Positions 1 to 10,162 of a stretch of DNA of 64,000 nucleotides are shown in pieces (position 1 is the first letter of the stretch; each line of letters opens with the position of its first letter). The notes below the pieces were generated by a model. The model made no database searches. It was not told the DNA's origin and worked only from the letters and a program-made list of their open reading frames with translations. A program made the translations under genes and the position numbers. Source of the DNA: Sipunculus nudus (lineage: Eukaryota > Annelida > Sipuncula > Golfingiida > Sipunculidae); assembly GCA_026874595.1 (NCBI GenBank), contig CM049311.1, positions 36,375,176 through 36,439,175 on the forward strand. Direction: 5' to 3'.

Positions 1-1451
1 CAAAGCGAATTGTTGAATATAGCCCTTTGGAGGATAGTTAGCTGTCACAGATAGTTTGAAGATGAGACAGATGTATACTCATGAATTATTATTTAAGTGA
101 CAATCGAGATCTATAGCAGCGTTTAAATACATCTTGCTTTACCATTTGTAAAATGTTTGAAGAATGATAGACTTTTCAAGTTCAATACTCATGCATGGCC
201 AAGCTATAGCGCAATTTAAAATATACTTCCTACCCCCAGGTGCTGATTTAGAGGAGATGCAGCCTCTAAAATCTGACAGACACTCCAAATCTCTATATAA
301 TGAGGAGTGGGTATTGATTGACGGACAGGGGGACAGTCCGACAGTGTAAGACCAAACCCACACAACCAATTTATCCTGTAAGGCAACCATTAAACTTAAA
401 TTTTGAGTTGTAATATTTATAGGAAAATAACTGTCTGGAAACGTTAAAGCTAGGACGGAGAGACAAACAGTATAAAAGCAATCCCCTCTAAGGTACCCCT
501 AAGGACAACTACTGAACTTAATTTAAATAAAATCTGGTGATATTTAGGAAGTCAACCGCCAATAAACGAAATCGTAACAGGAGGGCAGACATAGACGGAT
601 AAACCAAATCTACGTTTCGCTTCCAGGACGGAAGACCGGCGACAGTAAATTCTAATATTCAATTTTCTAATCAATATCCATGCATTTACACAGTCATGAG
701 ACAAAGGACCATTGTACTTAAAACGGCATATCCCAGTTTTAGTCTCAGGATCGATCTGAATAAATCTGGAAGGATCTTTTTAAAATATATTCATATTCCT
801 CTTTCTTCAGGGAGGGTGTCAAAAGTACACTTAAAATACACCTATAATAATACGGCTTCACCTCATGTATGATGTAATCTAATCTCGCATAGCTTTTTAT
901 CTTCGACGTTTAGGCTCACTAAAGCCTGCAAATATATAATCTACCCGTACTATTTTTATGATAAAAAAAATTAACTCACTTTGGAACAGATGCAAATGAA
1001 CTAAATTACTGCAGATTTTGTTTACAAGTTTTGTTGCAAGTTTACAGATAATGACATAATAATTTCTTTTGGTGGAAATTTGTACACACGTTTACCCATT
1101 TTTGCCTACGCCAGGAAGCATTATTTCCACTCGTGTGTGTGTGCTTGTGTTGTGTTTGTTCATAACATACATCACGTAATCATAAAATTATTCTCATGAA
1201 AACGATCAGGCCAATTTAATGAGGAACAGTTTTGATTTTGGTGTGGATCCGTACCTTCACCCGGCTCCAGGAACGTAATCAACGAAAATTCACAAATGAA
1301 CAGTCACTTAGCACAAATGCATTTAGGAATATGGGCCGAATAATAGCGATGGCTTGCATTCATTAGAATACAGATATCTAGTCTAACAGTATAATTAAAA
1401 AGGTTAAAATTCATTCATAAACACATGGCTTTTTTCAAAAGACATTACATC
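1..1451. other. AT-rich non-coding stretch
   Basis: No gene is supported here. The open frames (about 60-83 codons) overlap on both strands, have no recognisable domain and look like chance frames. A short GT-rich patch lies near 1132-1160. I see nothing else. Confidence 0.6.
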
Positions 1452-3245
1452 TGGTTACGGAACCTAATATCAACAGATAACGTTGTCGTGTCGAGCATAA
1501 ATTTTGTTATGGAGATTAAAACATTTAGAGTCTGCAACACTAGGCAGCGTGATATGTCTCGGCGAATGAATAAAGATGTCAGTGGTTTTTTGTTAACAAA
1601 TAATTATAATTTATTATTAAAACAATCCTTACATTACAATACACTAAATCAATACAATTACACAGTATAACAACAGTATTACAGTAAATCAATATAGTTA
1701 CGCAGTATAATAAATAGAGTGTACAGTACCTAGATACCACCACTGTCACAGCGACAACAAGTCCTTTAAATTGTATAATCCGGATGAACAATTCACATAA
1801 ATCTTCAAAGAGAATAATAGTCAAATTCAATCACAAAATCAATCTGTTGTAATCCAAAAGTGAAGTTCTTGTAATAATCCCGAAAGCAAACTGGAGACAG
1901 GTCACACTAAATCTGCATAGAGTTCGTAAAATCCCTGACACTACTGCAATTATCGGATAGGTCCAAAACTGACTCACACTCTTCCGTGTCCGCTGGAATA
2001 TTTCTCTCTCTTCCCCCGGCTCTAAAACACAGCCCCTTATTATAATTTTTTATCCGAAAATTCAAAACTTCTATTTCACGATCAATCAAGAGAACCCAAC
2101 AATACATAATAGACACGCCCAAAAAACATTTCAAGACACACGCTCATAGAGCGCGACCAGCCCTGAAAGTTCCAGAATAGCATGAACGCTGTGTTTCTAC
2201 ACGTCATGGTTTCAACTAATACGGATTACACAGAGCCTGCAACACCCGGCCAGGCGAGGTTGCTACAGCAACGAGTCACGCCCGCGCCACACGAATCAAG
2301 TGTCAACAACGCATGTAACAGACATTGTTACGGAACCTAATATCAAGAGATCACGAATGCGTGATGAACATAAATTTTGTAATATTGATAGAAAAAAAAT
2401 TAGATTTTGTAACACTAGGTAGCGTGAAATTGCTAAGGGAATGAATAAAGAAATCAGTGGTTTTTTTTAACAAATAATTATGATTTATTCTTAAAACAAT
2501 CCTTACATTACAATACACTAAATCAATACAATTTCACAGTATAACAACAGTACAACAGCAAATCAATACTAGCATATAAATAAAGTGTACAGTACCTGGA
2601 TACCACCACTGTCACAACGACAACAATTCCTGTATAACGTACAACCAAGATGAACAGTTCACATAAATCTTCTCAGAGAATAACAGTCAAGTTCATTCAC
2701 AAAATCAATCCGTTGTAATCCGAAAGTTGTAATTGAAGTTTTTGTTATAATCCCAAAAGCAAACTGAAGACTAAATAAGATCCGTCACAAAAATCTATAA
2801 CTGCCGCACTTATAAGAAAAGGTCCAAAACTGACTTATACGCCTCTGTGTCCGCTGAAATATATTTCTCCTCTCTCCTGGCTCTAAAACACAGCCCCTTA
2901 TTTATAACTTTTCACCTCAAGCCGAGAACTTTCCATTTCTCGAACAATCCAAAGAACCCAATAGTACACACGTTACAGGAAACATCTAGAACAACGAATG
3001 CTGTGTTTCTACATATCAGGGTTCACACGTTGGCCGGCCCGGCTCGGCCGGGCGAGAAAGCCCCAGACTAGCATGACCTCTGTGTTTACACGTGGGCCGC
3101 ACCCGGCCAACTAGAACAAGGAACGCTGTAGCATAGCAACGCCAGGGCTTGAGCCACACACGAATCAGAACGATAACAGCGCACAATAAAAGAGACATGT
3201 CAACAGCTTACAATAAAACAGACATCTGTAACAACATCTGTAACA
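1452..3245 (-). mobile_element. Solo LTR (Gmr1-like family), split by a second LTR
   Basis: This is an LTR of the same family that flanks the 31973-39194 element. The plus strand starts with a slightly altered TGTTACGGAACC (one extra G at 1453-1454) and runs to 2325. The last 8 bases, CTGTAACA, are found at 3238-3245, because a second LTR (2326-3233) is inserted between. ACAT flanks the inner LTR at 2322-2325 and 3234-3237 as a 4-bp target duplication. Reading the minus strand gives the usual TG...CA ends. A TATA-like stretch lies in the minus-strand sense near 2036-2050. No internal coding region is left, so it arose by LTR-LTR recombination. Clean outer target duplications were not found. 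Confidence 0.85.
2326..3233 (-). mobile_element. Solo LTR nested inside the preceding LTR
   Basis: This is a 908-bp LTR of the same family, beginning TGTTACGGAACC and ending ATCTGTAACA on the plus strand. It is flanked by ACAT on both sides. It inserted 8 bp from the end of an older LTR in the same orientation. Its GC-rich segment near 3031-3110 (GGCCGGCCC-type) and the CAGCCCCTTATTTATAA block near 2893 are shared with the LTRs at 31973 and 38643. Confidence 0.85.
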
Positions 3246-4311
3246 ATCTTTTCACTATAAACAATGTAAAATATAAGAATTATAAACAAATTAGAATATG
3301 TATAATAGACCAGGTGCTAAGTGTCAGTCTAGAAAAGTGACACGAGGAATTCTAAAATTCTTCGTCTCCTGAGGCGGATACTGAATTTTAGAAAAGGGGG
3401 AGCTCACAATCCTGACACAGGTAAACAAGAATGCCAGGAATGCTAGCAGAGTAAGCGGAGAAAATGTTTATTTATCAGTATAATAGTTTCCTCAAGGTAA
3501 CTTGAGTGTAAGATTTTCAGTTTAAAAGCAGACCTGTGAATTGTGTTATCACACGCCTTTCTTCAGGTTGCTAGTAAAGTCTATTATCGAATTCATGACA
3601 ACGCATAAATTAGCACACAATCGCATGATAACACAGAAAACGCGTGAAAATGTGGACGAAGACGCGATGTGTTAATACATATGGACGTTAAATCGGAGAC
3701 AAACGCCTAGAAAAAAGTTACGAAAAACGCATTGAAACGCTTAGATACGTGAGGAAACAAACATAAATATAGCAAATACAACAGAAACACTGGTCACAAT
3801 GTAGCTTCGATATTCCGTTTTCAAGCAAAAAGTTCGCGTGAGATGGCACGAGAAATCGTGACAACCTTGATGACACCCTCTGAGGACACCCCTGAGGACA
3901 CCCCTGAAAATGCATGCTAATTGCGTGTCTTGAAAAAGTACCGCAGGGGACCATTGCCCCACTTCCATCCCCTCACCCTGCATTTAAATCTGATAATAAA
4001 CTTCACAGACGCTAAATATCTGCTAAGAAGGTTATGGTTGAAAAAAAAAATTCCAAAACATAAAAATATCAGTCATGTTTATGATGATTTATTACTGTAC
4101 ACTTTAATTTGCAACATTTTTTTATTTAGAAACATATTTACCAGAGGAACTTTCATTCTGAATGTATTCTGAGACGGCTTAGACACTTGTCACAATGAAT
4201 CATGCATCAAAAACAATTGGAAAGTTAAGCTAAGAATTGAAAGATTTGAAAAGTTAATTTAATTATAATGATTTAAACTTTATGACTGCAGCCATCTTCA
4301 ACCTCCATCAC

Positions 4312-4332
4312 CCCCCCCCCCCCCCCCCCCCC
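4312..4332. repeat. Poly-C tract
   Basis: An uninterrupted run of about 21 C follows a TCACC context. It can form a G-quadruplex on the minus strand. Run length in an assembly is unreliable. Confidence 0.85.
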
Positions 4333-6634
4333 CTGTAAATCCTGGCTACGCCCCTGTTGCATAATACAAGAACTAGTTTGAATGGATTCATGATAAAAGA
4401 ATACCGCTGCGGTTAATGCCGAGCATAAGATTTCTGCCATCTTAACGAATCAATTTTTCCAACCTGAGATGAACCGAATCGCAAAGTAATTACACAATTA
4501 TAATGAGGTGATTATCTAGGTTGAATTGGAAATGGCAGTAAGTAGAAGACATAATTCTTCTGGTTGTCAGAGTCCATCAAGAAACTTTCATTAGACTTTG
4601 ATTAATGACAAAAAGACACAAAATGTAAAAGGAATTGAAAACATACATTTACTGGTTCGAAGCAGGACCTTAGATTTAAATCGCATAACAATTCTAAGAA
4701 TACGGGATCACATATTTAAATATATTCAGTATTTTTTTCACCCATAAAGACAAAATTTAATTGACAAAACTTTATATAAAACATATATGCCCACAGAGGA
4801 AGTTCCCGCCAGAGTTTCTGATATGTTTTTGATTTCACTTTAATAAATCTATAATGCTGGACAACTGGACCCGAAAACTGCAGACGGACTTTATGGGCAA
4901 TGCTCATGCTCAAGGGAAAAAGTGTTAGCTATTTCCAAGATATTTAGGTCGAAAGAGAGGCGAGAGCCCCCCTGCGCGCCTTCTACATCCGCTCCTGATT
5001 AACTTTGTCAAAAAAATTTAAAATAAAAAAAATATATAGAGAAATATTGAAACACTCTTACCCGTTAATTATTTTAGCATGTGTAATTTTTTATTAACAT
5101 AATTGGCTACGACTGAAAGTATATTCAATGGCAGAATTTAGTCATTTTAGTAAGATTGAGTTGCTGTATTACGCCAGATCAGGAATCGTGCCGAAAAATG
5201 TTATGCCAGTGAATTTAAGAACACTCATATTTTAGGGTCAGGAACTGCAAAGCAAAGCCTTATTAAGAATTCCATGAAATTTTAAAGCATCCGCAATGTG
5301 AAAAAAAAAATTCATAATCGAACACCAGGCAGCATCAAATAAAATTGCGAATTATCTGACAGATGCGCTGCGATGGCTTCTAATAAAAATAAGGTCAAAT
5401 TACTCAGAATATAGGCGAAAATATGGAAAATCACCTCCGCCCCCCCCCCTCCCCACCAGGATACAAATGGCATTGATCTATACATGTATTCTTACTGAAA
5501 GCAAAAAAAAAAAAAAAAAAAAAAACGCAACACGTCATTATGTATTCATCGCCTGCGATAAGTACAGGCCCAAGCCTGCCCGTATATTTAATCATCCCTT
5601 TGTCATTGGTTATTTGAGTTTGATCCGGCTAAATGTTGTGGAAAAATAATTTACAAAAGTTAGTACATTACAATAAATACATACAATTGATGTACATTAT
5701 GCCGGTATTCTACTTCAATCAGCTGGTTTGCGCAATTTGTTTATATGATCAGATCATATTACAGCCTACCTGTACTACACAGCTAATCATCAAACTAAGG
5801 TCGAGGGTTTGATTGTACGTGCCGACCTCTGGGCCAACATTGTCTGGTGCCAAGCGATATTAATAAAATTAATAAAACATGGATTTCCAAAAATGTGTTT
5901 AATCTTTAAAGTTGTTAAAACATTTTTATATTGGTTTGGCATATTTTAACCGTTAAAGGATATTTCATTTATGGTTCCAACATTTGATTTTAACAATATG
6001 GGGTTCTAAAATGCAAATTTGTATTTATTGCTGAACTTGAAGGAGAGATGAAAATTTAAGAAACAAATTTATTTCTATAAATTTAAAATTTAAATGCCCA
6101 ATAAAATCAGGATTTTCAGAGTTACCTCGACAGTGCCCCCTACCCCCATCCCCAATAAACATCATCTGCGAGTTTTATCTATATTTCTACATTATGCCTA
6201 GAGATATTCTGTTACTGGTACGTTGGAATTAGTGATGTTATAGCCAAATCTGTGAAATTCGTTTTAATATTTAAAATTTATTTAAAATAAACCATTATAA
6301 AAATTCTTAACATTCTATATAATAATAGTGTGGAGCACAATATCAGCGTTTAGAATATTTAGAATATCTACATTTCAAGGGGTAACAGACCAAAATTTTG
6401 TAAAGTATTAATGAAAAACAGCAAAGTGTTTACCCATACTCATGAGAAATTTCTGAGACCTTCAAACATGGAAAGCTTTCTTCATGCAATAAATTTATTT
6501 ATTATTTTTAATTTATTATTTGTAAATAAAGGGAGTAAGACTTTAAAGAAAGGTTGACTTTAAAAAAGACGTTATGTTTTTATTACAGCTCTGAAAGTAT
6601 TGGTTATAGCTTGCACCATGTAAGGATTAACGAG

Positions 6635-6695
6635 GCGTGTGTCATGCATGGTCATCGCGAGGCGAAGCCGAGCGAATGCCATGATTGACACACGC
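6635..6695. repeat. Short inverted repeat (foldback)
   Basis: The arm at 6635-6651 (GCGTGTGTCATGCATGG) pairs imperfectly with 6679-6695 (CCATGATTGACACACGC). The loop holds an inner GC-rich hairpin (GCGAGGCGAAGCC...). It may be a small non-autonomous element or a transposon end. No coding sequence. Confidence 0.55.
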
Positions 6696-6897
6696 TGAGG
6701 AAATATACTATCATAGTTTTATTATATAAGAGTATAAGAGCACGTGGCTAACCATCTAAAAACTGTTCACCTTTTCTAATATTACAATAGTCAGCGAAGG
6801 TCAATAATCTTTTGCTGAAATAATATTCATTTTAATTTCACAAATTACAGTTAGAGGTCACTACGTGCATATATGTTTGTTTGTATGTGTGTGTGTA

Positions 6898-6900
<3 letters not shown>

Positions 6901-6942
<42 letters not shown>

Positions 6943-6950
6943 GTGAGTGA
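6901..6950. repeat. (GA)n microsatellite with GTGA tail
   Basis: About 19 GA units are followed by GTGA units. It is preceded by a short TGTG run. Confidence 0.9.
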
Positions 6951-6995
6951 AGTGCATGCATGATTATTAGAAATACATTTGTATTAACATATTCA

Positions 6996-7184
6996 TTTTA
7001 CATGGATTTTACAAATAGTTATTTTAACTAATCCATGGCTCAGGTGGTGGCGTTCGATAGTGTCTGGAGGTGGAGGAAACCAGAGAACCCAGAGAAAACC
7101 AACTCTCATAGCCACGCCTTGGATCGAACCGGGTTGCCAGCGGGGAGAGCCGAGCGTTTTACCCCGCGACATTCCAGGCCTCAT
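6996..7184 (-). mobile_element. tRNA-derived SINE, copy 1
   Basis: Read on the minus strand it starts with a tRNA-like head. This contains a polymerase III B-box-like GGTTCGATCC (minus strand, about 7120-7130) and an upstream A-box-like GGGGTAAAACGC. A body with the conserved TTTCCTCCACCTCCAG block follows, then a tail related to TGTAAAATCCATGTAAAA. A second copy of the same family lies at 48782-48992 in the same orientation, with homology over the whole unit including the tail; this defines the ends. It has no coding capacity and would depend on a LINE for movement. The exact SINE family is not assigned. Confidence 0.75.
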
Positions 7185-9735
7185 GGAATATGATCATAGC
7201 CATACCACCCATAATCAATAACATTGTGTCTTTAGATATCAAATTAATTAGCAATTAAAATTCAAACTAAAAATCATTGACTCTCTCCTGTTGTAAGATA
7301 ACAAAAAAATTTAAAAACAAGCTTTTTCCGTTTATTTTTATTTGGCATTATTCCTGCTGTACCTTATTTGTACGATGATTTTTTTTCTGCGTGCTGCCCA
7401 ACACAACACGTAGCTTTACAATTAATTGAACGGTCTGCGGTGCGGTGTTTGTGCAGCATCAGACTTCCGGGAAACCTGACCCAGTGGATTAGGTTCCTCT
7501 ATTAAAACGTCGCTATATAATTGTGTCTCGCTTGTGCTGGCCAGGTTCTTGTGTTTCCAAAGGAAACAGCAGTGATTTCACAAAAACACGTTTGAGATCA
7601 TATTGCAAATGAGAAAACAGTCCGCCTATTTTGTTTCCCAGGATGATATTCTTAATGAGTTTGGAAACCAGACTCCCCAAAGACTATTGTAATCAGAAAG
7701 AAGGCGTGACCATCTGTGCTGGAACGCAAGCGCTCATGCACTGACCAACGTTCACTGGCGCCATCTGCCGGTGAATAGAATAACAAAAGGAGCTGTTGTT
7801 AGTTCTGGCAATTTTTTAAAGGTAAGATAGGAGACTTCAGGTGTAAACTTGATATTAAGTATTACGAGTGATTCCAGTTGAAAATTCACGGCAGGGCCAA
7901 TGGTGCCCAGCAAGAGATGCAATATCACAAGGAGAAACAGCTTATGTGTTCCGAAAATACAACGAAGGGATAAGAGCCATAATTTTGGACCATGCAGTGA
8001 CTGCGAAATCCCACCCCGCCAAAAAAAAGGGTCAGGATATGCGCGGAGGCCATTATGTCTTCGGCTCAAGCGCATAGGAGAAAAGGGCACTCGCGGGAAC
8101 AGCTGTTCAAGTCATTAACTGTGCCATTGGCAAAAAAATAATCTTATCCCAAATGTGATGACTTGGCAAATCATGAAGATGCGTGTATATATGAATTTCT
8201 AGGCTCATTTATGAACGTTGCTAAGTAATCAACCTTGATATTATATTATAGCTTTTTTTGCAAATCACCTTTTAATTGGCCGTATAAATATAACGGTGAT
8301 TATCACGGAATGATATTTGTGAAAATAAAGAAACCAACAAACCTATAATCTAAGAAAATGTATGTCAAACAGGGGTTGTATCGGTGGTTACTGTACTCTG
8401 TTGTGACCATATGGAAGAGCGCTCGTTTTTGAAACGGAGTAATGTGTTCTCTGTGTAGGGTTTGAACATTAAATCCTACCTTCCTTTTGAGAGAGTAAAA
8501 TTCACTTAGAGGCATTAAAATGGATCAAAGGGATTATAGCGGGCCATTGACCGCGAAATGCACGAAAACCCTTCATATGATTCCAAGAGAAGCTCATTGT
8601 TTGCATGACATGCTTTTTGCAATTTTTAGCTCCAAATCAGAGCGGTAGCAGGTATACCGTTGTGGAGAAGAAAACCCAACTGTCTATTAATTATATAGAA
8701 TCCTCTCCCAGGATTATGTTTTCCTTTTGGTTTAGATGAAATTTTGTGGAGGGCTATCGGGTAACACCCAAGGAACAATCCATTAGATTTTGGATGTAAT
8801 CTCGGTCACCTTGATATATATTGTACAGGGGAGCCGCCTCCATGGCTAATATTTGGCTACCATTTGTTAGCAAGGGACAACTAAATTTGTGTTTAACAAG
8901 AGTGTCATATCACACAACACAGTATAAACCTGATTATGCAGGTTAGGGGCATCAGGTAGCCGTAGTAATTGTGAACCTCTTCATGGTAAAGTTAATGAAC
9001 GTTCTTATTATCGGGAAATAAACATGGGTAAAAGAAGTGGTTCATCGATAAAAAATCAAATATGTATTTTAAGACTTGCGACTACACCTCGATGGTCAGT
9101 GGCGTCAATTTAACTTTAAGGGTCGGATGGGAGGTGGGGGGTGTATTGACTCGTAGGCATTGGATTGTATTCGAAGTCAGAACAAATTTGAGTGTATATA
9201 TATAAATATATATGTGTGTGTGTTTTAAAAATTAAGGTATTATGTTTACAGTGTATGTTAATTCTTAACCAGGTTTAGATTTATAATATTTCATACTAAA
9301 TTAAGAATTGGAACCGAACTTTTATAATTATAATTATTTTTTCATAAATATCAGGGGGGGGGGTAATTACATTAACGACACCCCCCTTGCAGAAAAGATG
9401 GGTTATATGGAGCATACAGGGGCAGTTTGATCATCATTATCAGAGTTAAAAACTTCCAAAAGTCATGCAACGCCTGCCCATGCATGCACACACACGGGAC
9501 TTCAAGTCTCAACCGTCAAATTCAAAATCAAAAACTGTAACATTTCAATGAAACAGCCTTTGGCATGCTAACAGAAAATTAATTATTCTATAAAGTTCTT
9601 ACCGTACAAAGATCCGTGATCATGTTATTTTACATTGAATCAGTTCTAACCCCATATAAATAACAGATCTCATCACCCTCTTCACTCCATTTATACCTAC
9701 GCCCAAAGTGTAATTAGAAACCCCAGTATATAATG
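7185..9735. other. Non-coding stretch
   Basis: No gene is supported. Frames at 7752-8118 overlap each other on both strands and lack a recognisable domain. A CTCF-like match lies on the minus strand at 7758-7771. A G-tract at 9354-9363 and the CAGTGGCGTC start near 9100 could mark the ends of a degraded DNA element, but the terminal pairing is poor. Short AT-rich repeats occur near 9195-9215. Confidence 0.5.
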
Positions 9736-9891
9736 TGTTACGAAGACAAATAAATGAGGGGAAAATCCTGGGCCTATCAGGGATTCGAACCCATGTCGGT
9801 GGCGCACAAGTCCGGCGTACCAACCGCTTCGCTAGCAAAGCAAACTTCACTAGCGAGACAGTTTGGTCCGTTTTTATGTCACCACGTAACA
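9736..9891 (-). repeat. tRNA-like short repeat with inverted ends, copy 1
   Basis: A 156-bp unit is bounded by TGTTACG and CGTAACA. The minus strand contains a canonical B-box-like GGGTTCGAATCC and, upstream, an A-box-like TAGCGAAGCGGTTGG spaced as in a tRNA. The tRNA-like fold is degenerate, so this is not a functional tRNA gene. It could be a tRNA-derived SINE or a MITE-like unit that captured a tRNA sequence. A second copy follows 116 bp downstream. Confidence 0.7.
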
Positions 9892-10007
9892 CACCCCCTC
9901 TTAAGAGCGTTCTGCTATCAGAACAAGACTAATTATCCAAGGAGTCACACTTTGGTGATCTTATTCCCTGGGCCACGTTAGCCGTCACGTTAGACGAGCC
10001 CCCATTT

Positions 10008-10162
10008 TGTTACGAAGACAAATAAATGAGGGGAAAATCCTGGCCGATCCTGGATTCGAACCCATGTCGGTGGCGCAAAAGGCCGGCGTACCAACTGCTT
10101 CGCTAGCAAAGCAAGCTTCACTAGCGAGACAGTTCGGTCCGCTTTTATGTCACCCCGTAACA
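10008..10162 (-). repeat. tRNA-like short repeat with inverted ends, copy 2
   Basis: This 155-bp copy of the preceding unit is in the same orientation, with the same TGTTACG / CGTAACA ends and the same A- and B-box-like blocks. The two copies differ at scattered positions and by a few short indels, so they are not a very recent duplication. The 116-bp spacer has no recognisable feature. Confidence 0.7.

Larger units (their letters stand above)
3246..6995. other. Non-coding stretch with simple repeats and possible transposon ends
   Basis: No gene is supported. Contents: a 13-mer repeated in tandem around 3868-3907 (GAGGACACCCCT units), a C-tract at 4312-4332, an A-tract near 5504-5524, and a foldback at 6635-6695. 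The minus-strand sequence next to the C-tract reads CAGGGGCGTAGCCAG. A similar G-rich start, CAGGAGCGGATG, is read on the minus strand near 4996. Such starts are common at ends of DNA transposons, but I could not pair them into an element. Confidence 0.5.

Noticed and set aside
1452-3245. A complete short LTR element with two tandem LTRs
   Set aside because: There is no internal sequence between the LTRs. The 8-bp remnant at 3238-3245 and the ACAT duplication show a nested insertion.
9736-10162. tRNA genes
   Set aside because: B-box and A-box words are present, but the acceptor and anticodon stems do not pair well and the two units have repeat-type ends.
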